A stretch of DNA of 20,455 bases, taken from positions 1-20,455 of IMG/VR virus record IMGVR_UViG_3300031999_000241. One strand, given 5' to 3'. Below the pieces are notes generated by a model, which did not search any database, had not been told where the DNA came from, and saw nothing but the letters and a program-made list of their open reading frames with translations. Source of the stretch: a virus. Positions within the stretch are counted from its first letter, which is position 1. Each line of letters opens with the position of its first letter. A program made the translations under genes and the position numbers. Shown here one piece after another: positions 14,017-20,455 of the stretch.

Positions 14017-14865
14017 ATGCCTGTCACCGTGACCGAGAAGGCCGACAGCCGGCCCGCCGCCGACGGGGACTCGCCGTCGCGCGAACTCAAGTACGTCATC
14101 CGGGGCACCGACTCCGAGACCGTCGCCCTCACGTCCCTGGCGGCCGCGGCCCCCGCCGCCTATGAGGGCCTCACCCGCAAGACTTGGAAGGTCGACCCCG
14201 TTGGCGACCCGACCGACAGCCAGACCTGGGACGGCGTGGTGACGTATGGCCTGGTGTCTCTCAAGCCCAAGGAGACCGGCGACTGGACGTTCTCATTCGA
14301 CACCTCCGGCGGGACGCAGCACATCACCCAGTCCATCCGTAACATCGCCAACCATTCCCTGCCCGGCACGGTCCCGCCCGACTTCAAGGGCGCCATCGGC
14401 GTCACCCAGGACAGCGTGGAAGGCGTGGACATCGACGCGGCCGGCCCGTTCAACTTCACCATCACGGCCTATCTGGCAGCCGGGTCGATGACGGGCCAGT
14501 GGCTCGCCCAAGTCTACGCCCTGCGGGCCAAGACGCCTGTAAACGACGACACCTTCTCGCTCAACGTGGACGGCGTGCAGATTTCCTTCGCGGCCGGCGA
14601 GGTCCGGTTCATTGACTTCTCCGGCTCGAAGCGCCGCGTCGGCGATTGGGAACTCCAGTTCAAGTTCTCGGCCTTGCCCAACCGGCGCGGGTTCTCCGTC
14701 GGCGACATCACGAACATCGACAAGGAGGGCTGGCAGTACATGTGGGTGCGGTATCAGGACAAGGACGATTCGAGCGCCAAGCAGATCGTCAAGCGGCCCA
14801 CCAGCGTCCACATTGAAGAAGTCTATCCCAAGGGTGATTTCTCCATTTTCGGAATCCCCGGATGA
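14017..14865 (+). CDS. Distal tail / virion structural protein of unknown family
   Basis: A 282-residue protein starting at ATG 14017 with TAGGAG upstream (TAG is the previous stop). It is beta-rich throughout: KYVIRGTDSETVALTSLAAA, DGVVTYGLVSLKPKETGDW, WTFSFDTSGGTQHITQSI, FNFTITAYLAAGSMTGQWLA, QISFAAGEVRFIDFSGSKRR and GWQYMWVRYQDKDD. There are no helices or membrane segments. The position directly after the tape measure fits a distal tail or tail-tip component, but I see no motif that names the family. The ATG of the next gene lies in its stop (ATGA at 14862-14865). Confidence 0.55.
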   Translation: MPVTVTEKADSRPAADGDSPSRELKYVIRGTDSETVALTSLAAAAPAAYEGLTRKTWKVDPVGDPTDSQTWDGVVTYGLVSLKPKETGDWTFSFDTSGGTQHITQSIRNIANHSLPGTVPPDFKGAIGVTQDSVEGVDIDAAGPFNFTITAYLAAGSMTGQWLAQVYALRAKTPVNDDTFSLNVDGVQISFAAGEVRFIDFSGSKRRVGDWELQFKFSALPNRRGFSVGDITNIDKEGWQYMWVRYQDKDDSSAKQIVKRPTSVHIEEVYPKGDFSIFGIPG

Positions 14866-15674
14866 ACCTTCCCGCCAAGGTCAGACAGGGCGAGCCGATA
14901 CGGGTCACGGCCGACTTCTTCAATGCCGTGATCGACGTGGTGCGCTGGTGGCTGGGCGAGGACACCGGCCCGGGCGCCCTGGCCGACCGCCGCGACCGCG
15001 CGACCGTGCTCGTCAAGAACGCCAGCGGCGCCGACGTGGATCGCTTCGGCGTCCTTGGTATCGACGACATCCTCCATGTGCCCGACGACAACCTCGACGG
15101 GTTCAAGAACCGCCCGTGTCTCGTCGGGGTGACGCCCGACGCCGAGGACCACCAGGGCAAATTCGTGGTGATGCTCGATGCCGTGCCCGACGGCGCCATC
15201 GGCCGCGGCCTGATCCAGGGCGTGGTGTGCGTCAAGGTCAACGTGGTCTCGAACGGCGACCCGGCGGCCGACATCGCCGATGGCGACGCGACGCGCCTCC
15301 AATCCGGCGCGGCAGGCCGCGCCCAGATTCTCTGGAAGGAAGATGGCACTGACGAGAAGTGGGCGCTGGTGCAACTCGCCATGCCGGTCAAGCCGCTTCC
15401 CAACTTCATCGCCCAGGTCACGTCGTTTGCGGGGCCGGATGCCGGCGGCCGGTGGACGGTCGAAGTCGTCGAGGTCTACAAGGCGGGTCCGCAATGGACG
15501 GATTGGGACACGACGCCCGGCGGCCGGTCCGGCACCGCCTACTGTTACCAGATGGTCCGTGACGTGACCCCCGGCCAGTACGGCCACCCGGCGGTCGGCG
15601 ACATCCTCGAAATCGGGCAGGTGCCGGTGGCCGATGGCACCGTCCAGTATTGGTACAACTGGACCGGCGGCTAG
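14862..15674 (+). CDS. Virion structural protein with C-terminal GHPAVGD module
   Basis: A 270-residue protein coupled to the previous gene by ATGA. An N-terminal helical start (VTADFFNAVIDVVRWWLGED) leads into a beta-rich body (RATVLVKNASGADVDRFGVL, KFVVMLDAVPDGAIGRGLI, QGVVCVKVNVVSNGD). The last 30 residues (GHPAVGDILEIGQVPVADGT then VQYWYNWTGG) form a module that recurs at the end of the next gene. It is probably a tail-tip or fibre-base protein, judged by position and beta content; the family is unknown. Confidence 0.6.
   Translation: MNLPAKVRQGEPIRVTADFFNAVIDVVRWWLGEDTGPGALADRRDRATVLVKNASGADVDRFGVLGIDDILHVPDDNLDGFKNRPCLVGVTPDAEDHQGKFVVMLDAVPDGAIGRGLIQGVVCVKVNVVSNGDPAADIADGDATRLQSGAAGRAQILWKEDGTDEKWALVQLAMPVKPLPNFIAQVTSFAGPDAGGRWTVEVVEVYKAGPQWTDWDTTPGGRSGTAYCYQMVRDVTPGQYGHPAVGDILEIGQVPVADGTVQYWYNWTGG
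15582..15674 (+). repeat. First copy of a duplicated C-terminal coding module
   Basis: These 93 bases encode GHPAVGD...YNWTGG and the stop codon. The second copy at 15934-16026 has the same length without gaps and encodes 20 of 30 identical residues by my count. The similarity continues into the stop and the next codon (TAGGCG). Confidence 0.75.
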
Positions 15675-15699
15675 GCGCTGCCGGCGTGCAGGTGCTCTG

Positions 15700-16026
15700 A
15701 TGCGCCCATGTGTGCACCAAGTGATCCGCTCCGGGCCGTGGGAGCCCCCGCCCGGCTGGGGCGATTGCCGTGCGTGCACCGCCGACGAGGCGAACCGCCT
15801 CTGCCCGGGCTACCACGCCCTGCCTGCGCCCGGGGGCGCCACGAAGGAACCCGTCCAGGTCAGCGTCACCGGCCGCCGCACCGAACTCGTGCTCATCCCC
15901 GCCTTCGCGGAGGCTTCAGCGGGCAAGCCCTCCGGCCACCCGGCCGTCGGCGACATCATCGAGGTCCAGCAGATACCCCTGTCCGAGGGCACCGTGGCGT
16001 ATCGGTACAACTGGGCGGGCGGCTAG
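15700..16026 (+). CDS. Small Cys-rich virion protein ending in the same GHPAVGD module
   Basis: A 108-residue protein starting at ATG 15700. The first part is Cys-containing (CVHQ, then GWGDCRACTADEANRLCPGY), with four Cys that could form a small metal site or disulfides. A short beta region (VQVSVTGRRTELVLIP) precedes an insert-like AFAEASAGKPS, and the last 30 residues (GHPAVGDIIEVQQIPLSEGT then VAYRYNWAGG) match the end of the previous gene. It looks like a partial duplicate of that gene's C-terminus joined to a new N-terminus. Possible small tail-fibre or tip component; function unknown. Confidence 0.55.
   Translation: MRPCVHQVIRSGPWEPPPGWGDCRACTADEANRLCPGYHALPAPGGATKEPVQVSVTGRRTELVLIPAFAEASAGKPSGHPAVGDIIEVQQIPLSEGTVAYRYNWAGG
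15934..16026 (+). repeat. Second copy of the duplicated C-terminal module
   Basis: These 93 bases are collinear with 15582-15674, including the stop codon. The upstream sequence is not collinear, so the copy is confined to the gene's end. Confidence 0.75.
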
Positions 16027-16056
16027 GCGGCTGGCGTCTTCCACAAACGGCGGAAG

Positions 16057-16104
16057 ATGCCGAATCGCCTGGTGCCGTACTACAAGACCCAGCAGGGCCT
16101 GTGA
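16057..16104 (+). CDS. Possible mini-ORF at the end of the tail operon
   Basis: A 15-residue frame, MPNRLVPYYKTQQGL. It is in frame with the previous gene across its TAG stop (16024-16026), and the bridge between them is open, so read-through would add 25 residues. Its TGA overlaps a GTG start. Codon usage looks coding, but the product is too short for confidence. Confidence 0.2.
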   Translation: MPNRLVPYYKTQQGL

Positions 16105-16214
16105 GGCGTTCGCCTCCCGTGCTCATCGTCGGCTCGGTCACGCGCCTCTGGCCAGTGACCCGTGCGGACGCCACGGTCGAGTGCTGGCCGGAGTCGGCCG
16201 TGTGGATATCCTAG
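16101..16214 (+). CDS. Possible small hypothetical protein ending the tail operon
   Basis: A 37-residue frame from GTG 16101, which overlaps the preceding TGA (GTGA), to TAG 16214. The product starts VRRSPPVLIVGSVTRLWPVT and ends CWPESAVWIS, strand-like and plausible for a tiny head or tail protein. Codon bias matches the phage genes. No domain is recognised; it may be the last phage gene. Confidence 0.3.
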   Translation: MRRSPPVLIVGSVTRLWPVTRADATVECWPESAVWIS

Positions 16215-16319
16215 ACGGCAGGCGCATGGCCAAACCGCCCTGCGTCGCCCGGCGCAGCACCGTCTGCAATGCCTCCTGCCCTCCTGATCGCCAATGTGAG
16301 GTTCTCAACAGGCGCCAAA

Positions 16320-16371
16320 GCGTGAAAACACAAGCGTGAAAAACAATCGTGAAGAACTGCGTGAAAAACAC
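16320..16371 (+). repeat. Four iteron-like direct repeats (consensus CGTGAAAAAC)
   Basis: Units begin at 16320 (GCGTGAAAACACAA), 16334 (GCGTGAAAAACAAT), 16348 (CGTGAAGAACT) and 16359 (GCGTGAAAAACAC). Spacing is 11-14 bases, close to one helical turn or slightly more, so repeated binding by one protein on nearly the same DNA face is possible. They end two bases before a promoter-like -35. Confidence 0.6.
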
Positions 16372-16373
16372 GC

Positions 16374-16402
16374 TTGCTGTCCTGCGGGCAACGCGATACA
16401 CT
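16374..16402 (+). promoter_or_regulatory. Candidate sigma-70-type promoter
   Basis: TTGCTG (16374-16379) and TACACT (16397-16402) are separated by exactly 17 bases, with three and four matches to the -35 and -10 consensus. It lies immediately downstream of the four direct repeats and reads toward the Rhs gene, about 450 bases away. It is a weak consensus match, supported mainly by context. Confidence 0.3.
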
Positions 16403-16696
16403 GTGGTGGCGGTAATGGCAGCGGCGGCGTTATTGTGCCGGAGCATTGGGGGGACTGGGATGGGTTACCTTCCATCGCGTGAGTTCGAGTGGCCGGCGGC
16501 CCTTCTCTGGTTGGGTTACCCCCTTTCATCATGGCTTCTAGGAGTAGTGTCTCCCTGTCGAGCCCGAGCAGGCAAGGCCCTTGCCCATGGCCTCATGGGG
16601 ACTGCCAATCCATGACCACGGCCCCAAGTCAAGTCCACGATTCTGCGGAGCCCAAGGCTGCCTCGCCCCGAAGGCTGGAAGAAGTCACGCTGAGGG

Positions 16697-16755
16697 GCGG
16701 AGGGCATCCGGCTGGTTAAGACAAGTGCCGGACGTATCCTGTCCGTGCCCTCCGC
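16697..16755. other. Long two-stage hairpin upstream of the Rhs gene
   Basis: A perfect 10-bp outer stem, GCGGAGGGCA (16697-16706) with TGCCCTCCGC (16746-16755), encloses a directly adjoining 6-bp inner stem, TCCGGC (16707-16712) with GCCGGA (16727-16732). The loop is 14 bases, and there is a 13-base one-sided bulge on the 3' side. No T-run follows, so it is not a classical terminator. It could be a structured leader, a repeat-element remnant or a protein site. Confidence 0.55.
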
Positions 16756-16858
16756 TCGGTAGGTGGCGGGTGGAAGCAGATCCAAGGCGGGGTCAATCAC
16801 TGTCACGCTGTGGGTGAAGCGCAGGCATAGGGTCGGGAACTTTTTGGGGGGCTGAGCG

Positions 16859-17911
16859 ATGGCGTACTACAAGGTGGAGTATCTGTCGTTGGTGATGGGG
16901 CTTACGACGTGCGGGGACACCAAGGGCTCCATGAGCGGCGTCAGCGTCGCCACGACGACGCCGGGCGGGGGTCCGGGCGGGACGGTGCTGAGTTCGGGCC
17001 AGTATGTATGGACCTTGCCGTTGTTATCGGCGAACGGTCCCGGGGTGGGGGGATGGGAGTTTGGGATTCAGTACCTGCGGTACAACGGGATCGACGGGGT
17101 GCTGGGGCCGAACTGGAACTATACGCAGAACATTCACCTAGAGGAAGATGTGGCCGGGTCGGTGGTGCTGGTGACGGGGGAGAACTTCCGGGAGCCGTTT
17201 GAGCCGGACCCGCATGACCCCTACCGGTACTTGTCGGATCAGAACAACACGGCGGCGGTGTTGACGCGGTCGCGGTACGGGCAGGACGAGTTCACGTTGA
17301 CGTCGTCGAAGGGGAACGTGACGAAGTTTTACGGCTTCAACACCGCGCTGCCGGGTCGGATCAAGAGCATCACGGACCGGTACGGCAATACGCAGACGTT
17401 CGTCTGGACGCGGACGGGGGCGGTGGACCAGTTGCTGAGCGTGACGGACGGGTACGGGCGGACGATGGAGTATCGGTATTACGGTTCGGAGGGGAAGCAC
17501 CGGCTGCGGGAGATCGAGGACTTTCTGGGCCGGAAGTTGAACTTCCAGTACGATGGCGAGGGGCGTCTGGCGGCGGTGGTGCTGCCGTCGATTGCGAAGG
17601 GGGCCGAGGGGAACACGTTCCCGGGCGGTACGGCCTATGTATTCGAGTACGACACGGCGAATCCTCGCGGGGACCGCAGGGACGACCTGATTCGGGTCTG
17701 GTTTCCGAACCAGGCGGCGCCCTACGTGGACGCGAACCGTGGACAGGAGTCGGGTGTACTCGGAAGCGAAGCCTCGCTACGAGGTGGCCTACGGCCAGAC
17801 CCCGGGGGAGGACTACGGGCGGGTCATTCGGGAGACGCGGGGAGACCCGAACGGGGGTCCGGGCGGGACGTACCGGATAGATTATCTGACGGGCGAGTTG
17901 CCGGCGAATGA
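16859..17911 (+). CDS. Rhs/YD-repeat protein, 5' part before a frame change
   Basis: The start is ATG 16859; an in-frame stop six bases upstream rules out an earlier start. Residues about 25-295 look like the N-terminal part of a planctomycete-type Rhs protein: a Gly-rich start (SVATTTPGGGPGG), QYVWTLPLLSANGPGVGGWE, FGIQYLRYN, WNYTQNIHLEEDVAGSVVL, RIKSITDRYGNTQTFVWTRT and the first YD-like units (DGYGRTMEYRYYG, FLGRKLNFQYDGEGRL). From about 17,735 this frame becomes out-of-frame (Gly/Arg/Pro-rich) until its stop at 17911, and the real protein continues one base over. There is no signal peptide. Third positions favour G over C, unlike the phage genes, suggesting a different origin. Confidence 0.7.
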   Translation: MAYYKVEYLSLVMGLTTCGDTKGSMSGVSVATTTPGGGPGGTVLSSGQYVWTLPLLSANGPGVGGWEFGIQYLRYNGIDGVLGPNWNYTQNIHLEEDVAGSVVLVTGENFREPFEPDPHDPYRYLSDQNNTAAVLTRSRYGQDEFTLTSSKGNVTKFYGFNTALPGRIKSITDRYGNTQTFVWTRTGAVDQLLSVTDGYGRTMEYRYYGSEGKHRLREIEDFLGRKLNFQYDGEGRLAAVVLPSIAKGAEGNTFPGGTAYVFEYDTANPRGDRRDDLIRVWFPNQAAPYVDANRGQESGVLGSEASLRGGLRPDPGGGLRAGHSGDAGRPERGSGRDVPDRLSDGRVAGE

Positions 17912-20455
17912 GATCGACCCGTACGATCCGATTGTGCTGCGGACGCTGGTGACGGACCCGAACGACAACCAGACGATCTACGACTTCAACGCCAACGGCA
18001 TGCCGGTGCGGGTGGAGGTATTCGCCAACCGTTCGAAGTTGGCGGTGGAGGGGCACGCCCTGCCGGGCAGTTACGTCACGTGGACGAAGTACAGCGCGCA
18101 CAACCAGAAGGTGGAGGTGATCTACCCGGAAGGCAACAGCGTCGAGTACGAGTACGACGACGGGCGGGTGTACGGGCTGGAGGGCGTGTACGTGAAGCGG
18201 CTGGGGCTTCTGGTGCGGGAGACGCGTCGGCCGGGCAACGCGCTGGGGCTCAACGGTCCGTACTTCCGGCCCGGGAGCAACGGCCAGGAGGAGCTGACGC
18301 GGCGGCATTTTTACGATCCGCTGTTCAACCTGGAGTGTGCGGTGATCGAGCGGCGGGGCAACCCGGTCGGTCACGACGGGCACGGCCACGGGGTTTACTT
18401 TGATCCGCAGAACGGGGGGAAGACGCCGAACGACGAGGACCGGAGCCGGTACGCGACGCTCACCTTCTTTGACTATCAAAAGGACACGGCGGAGGCGGTG
18501 ACGACTGATCCGAACCTGCAGGATCTTCTGGGCCTTGACGAGGTGGAGATTCAGGCGTTGATCGACCACGTGGACCGTCAGATGAGGGAGGGAGGCCTGC
18601 CGGCGGGGTTTGCGATGGGTCTGGGGGACGTCAACGGCGATGGGACGGGGAGCGGGACGGGTTGGGCGGCGCCGCACCTGGGGAACGTGGTGAAGATCCA
18701 TCATCCGCGTGTTCGTCAGTTGGCGGCGGTATACGGGGGGTGGCGGTGGAAGGAGCAAGAGCGGGTGGAGTTGTTTACGTACAACGCCCGTGGTCAGATG
18801 ACGACGCGAACCTGCCCGGAAGGGAACGTGACGGTCCAAGTCCGCTATCCGTACAACGATCCGGACGGCGACGGGCAGTTCCTGGCCGGCGCGACGACGA
18901 CCAAGCAGTATGGCCAGGTGAGGGAGGTCCACGCGGACGCCGATCCCCGCCAGGTGATGAGCCTGGTGGGCGACGATGGCGACCTGGTGGACTTTAAGAC
19001 GACCGTCTATCCGCGGAGTGCCCGGACCAACACGCCGGGGCAGTACCTGGACCTCGTGACCCGCTATCAGGGCCTGCCCGCCGGGTGCGGGGGCGGCTGC
19101 GGCGGGGGTTACGACGCCCTGGGGAACGAGGTCTCGGTGACGGACGCCCGCGGGTTCACGACGACCTACGAACGCAACGAGATGGGCCGGGCGTATCGGG
19201 TCACGTCGGCGGGCCCGTATTTTTACCGCACGGAGATTTATTACGACGCCAACGGCAACGTGATCCGCGAGGACATCGAGGACAGGGTTGTGGCGTTGGG
19301 TTCAGACGATCCGACGGCCGAGGATTACGCCAAGTACGTGCCGAGCGGGAGCGGGACGACGGCCGACGTGCCGACGAAGGCCGGTCCGGGCGGGACGATC
19401 CGGCCGGGGTGGTTCACCAACCGCTACAAGTATGACCTGCTGGACAACCGGATCGAGGAGGACCTGGACGCCACCGGCTCGACGCCGGACCGGATGGTGA
19501 CGAGGTACGATCACGACCCGAACCAGAACCTCGTCAAGGTGACCAAACCGGAAGGCAACACCGAGGAGTACGATTACGACGAGCGGAACCTGCGGAGCGC
19601 GACGCGGGTAGGGTATGTGCCGGCCGACCCGGCGACGGGCGGGGCGGAGGTGGCGGGGGCGGTGACGGTCTGGGTCTATGACGCCAACGGGAACCTGCTT
19701 TACCAGGTGGGACCGGCGGACCGGCTGGCGGCGCATGAGCCGCCCGTTGTGGCCGGGGCCACGACGCTGACGGTGGAACTGGGGGACCCTTTCCGGTCCG
19801 CGGCCACGGCGGGGGACGGCCTGCCGCCCCTGGAGCTCCTGAGGCACACGGGAACGTGGGACCTGGAGAACGTGTACGACGGCTTCGACCGGGTCATGGA
19901 GGCCTGGGACGCCGTGGGGGACGTCGTGTTCTATGATTACGATCCCGAGGGGCGGGTGGTCCGGACGTCGCGGGAAGGCGTGGCGCGGGGCGCCAGCCCC
20001 ACAGACCGGGGCGGGGCCAATGACGTTCCGCTGGCGGAGACGGTGGTCCGGTTCGACGAGGCGGGGCGGGCGTACGAGAACGAACAGACCGTGTTCCTGA
20101 ATACCGACCAGTACGGTCATACCCCGCAGCACACGCTCCCGTCGGGTCGGACGGTGACGCACACGGGGGGCGGCCTGGCGGCGAACTCTGAGACGGACGA
20201 CCACGACGAGATGGCCACCCTGACCGCCGGCTACGCCAGTTACGTCCTGACGCGGAGCGTGTACGACCGGGCCGGCCGGATGGTCCTGACGGCCCAGGAC
20301 AACACCGCGCGGACCCAGTACGAGTACGACGGGAAGGGACGCCAGATCAAGGCCGCCGACGCCCTGGGGAACACGGTGGAGACGGCGTACGACGCCAACG
20401 GCAACGTGGTCCGGGTCAGGCGGATCGAGGTGGCGAGCCTGGCGGCCCCCCCGGC
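17739..20455 (+). CDS. Rhs/YD-repeat protein, 3' part after the frame change (continues beyond window)
   Basis: An open frame running without a stop to the right edge (over 900 residues). It continues the preceding gene: VYSEAKPRYEVAYGQTPGED, then FGR-like GRVIRETRGDPNGGPGGTY, and many YD units (EYEYDDGRVYGLEG, TYNARGQMTTR, YYDANGNVIRED, EYDYDERNLRSATRVGY, VYDANGNLLYQVGP, EYDGKGRQIKAADALGNT, AYDANGNVVRVRR). A calcium-loop-like DVNGDGTGSG and a Cys/Gly motif (PAGCGGGCGGGYD) are also present. Such repeats build a shell around a C-terminal toxin or effector, which would lie outside the window. The listed start is a GTG shortly after the frame change; it may instead be one gene broken by an indel. 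Confidence 0.75.
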   Translation, partial: MDRSRVYSEAKPRYEVAYGQTPGEDYGRVIRETRGDPNGGPGGTYRIDYLTGELPANEIDPYDPIVLRTLVTDPNDNQTIYDFNANGMPVRVEVFANRSKLAVEGHALPGSYVTWTKYSAHNQKVEVIYPEGNSVEYEYDDGRVYGLEGVYVKRLGLLVRETRRPGNALGLNGPYFRPGSNGQEELTRRHFYDPLFNLECAVIERRGNPVGHDGHGHGVYFDPQNGGKTPNDEDRSRYATLTFFDYQKDTAEAVTTDPNLQDLLGLDEVEIQALIDHVDRQMREGGLPAGFAMGLGDVNGDGTGSGTGWAAPHLGNVVKIHHPRVRQLAAVYGGWRWKEQERVELFTYNARGQMTTRTCPEGNVTVQVRYPYNDPDGDGQFLAGATTTKQYGQVREVHADADPRQVMSLVGDDGDLVDFKTTVYPRSARTNTPGQYLDLVTRYQGLPAGCGGGCGGGYDALGNEVSVTDARGFTTTYERNEMGRAYRVTSAGPYFYRTEIYYDANGNVIREDIEDRVVALGSDDPTAEDYAKYVPSGSGTTADVPTKAGPGGTIRPGWFTNRYKYDLLDNRIEEDLDATGSTPDRMVTRYDHDPNQNLVKVTKPEGNTEEYDYDERNLRSATRVGYVPADPATGGAEVAGAVTVWVYDANGNLLYQVGPADRLAAHEPPVVAGATTLTVELGDPFRSAATAGDGLPPLELLRHTGTWDLENVYDGFDRVMEAWDAVGDVVFYDYDPEGRVVRTSREGVARGASPTDRGGANDVPLAETVVRFDEAGRAYENEQTVFLNTDQYGHTPQHTLPSGRTVTHTGGGLAANSETDDHDEMATLTAGYASYVLTRSVYDRAGRMVLTAQDNTARTQYEYDGKGRQIKAADALGNTVETAYDANGNVVRVRRIEVASLAAPP

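Larger units (their letters stand above)
16215..16858. other. Gene-poor spacer between phage module and Rhs gene
   Basis: No convincing gene is visible in these 644 bases. Open frames exist (a Cys-rich one at 16226-16339 and one at 16349-16615 that begins with a signal-peptide-like AVLRATRYTVVAVMAAAALL), but their codon choice does not match either flank. The region is less GC-rich around 16,320-16,420 and carries the iteron-like repeats, a promoter-like pair, a small hairpin CCCATG-GCCT-CATGGG (16584-16599) and a long hairpin (16697-16755). It may be the phage-host junction or a decayed gene. Confidence 0.5.

Noticed and set aside
16226-16339. 37-codon Cys-rich frame
   Set aside because: Too short, no ribosome site, no coding bias.
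16349-16615. 88-codon frame with a signal-peptide-like start
   Set aside because: The hydrophobic start is suggestive, but codon choice after it is not gene-like, and the start lies inside the repeat array; kept only as part of the spacer description.
17370-18932. Minus-strand open frame opposite the Rhs gene
   Set aside because: The composition (Arg, Pro, Val, His) is a mirror of the YD repeats; no motif, and the plus strand is convincingly coding.

Overview
The window is a GC-rich stretch whose codons end mostly in G or C. It is filled by a forward-strand structural module of a tailed phage or prophage (about 1-16.2 kb). After a gene-poor spacer (about 16.2-16.9 kb) comes the 5' part of a large Rhs/YD-repeat gene that runs off the right edge. 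I found no integrase, repressor, tRNA or rRNA, so I cannot tell a resident prophage from a phage contig. Base composition, the style of the Rhs protein and several small proteins suggest Planctomycetota or a similar GC-rich environmental bacterium. That is an inference from resemblance, not a search result.

Layout. 1-3.0 kb: end of a GpA-type large terminase, a tiny NrdR-like zinc-ribbon protein, two small proteins in the gpW position, and a lambda-family portal. 3.0-5.9 kb: a prohead protease fused to a Mu gpT-like major capsid protein, then a DUF2190-type decoration protein with an extra C-terminal domain. 5.9-7.2 kb: connector genes (head completion, a small XhlA-like membrane protein, a tail-terminator-like protein, a short beta-rich protein). 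7.2-8.6 kb: a tail-collar fibre protein, a small GT-A-like glycosyltransferase and a small helical protein. 8.7-10.4 kb: tail tube, a second structural protein, and a tail-assembly chaperone pair whose second reading frame appears to need a -1 frameshift. 10.4-11.9 kb: four small membrane, lipoprotein or helical genes resembling lysis genes. 11.9-16.0 kb: a tail completion protein, a short tape-measure-like coiled-coil protein, and three distal virion proteins, two of which share a duplicated C-terminal module.

The phage genes are tightly packed. Many stop and start codons overlap as TGATG or ATGA, which indicates one long translationally coupled operon. With a tube and a tape measure but no recognised sheath or baseplate gene, a siphovirus-like particle is the simplest reading. 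The protein order runs packaging, portal, maturation protease/capsid, connector, tube, chaperones, tape measure, tail tip.

The main non-genic signals are: an imperfect 25-bp inverted repeat carrying tandem AATCCRC units between two tail genes (8580-8666); a T-TTT-TTC slippery heptamer in the chaperone gene (10001-10007); four iteron-like repeats just upstream of a promoter-like sequence with 17-bp spacing (16320-16402); and a strong two-stage hairpin (16697-16755) upstream of the Rhs gene. The Rhs gene changes reading frame near 17,735, so it is a pseudogene, a sequencing error or a recoded gene.
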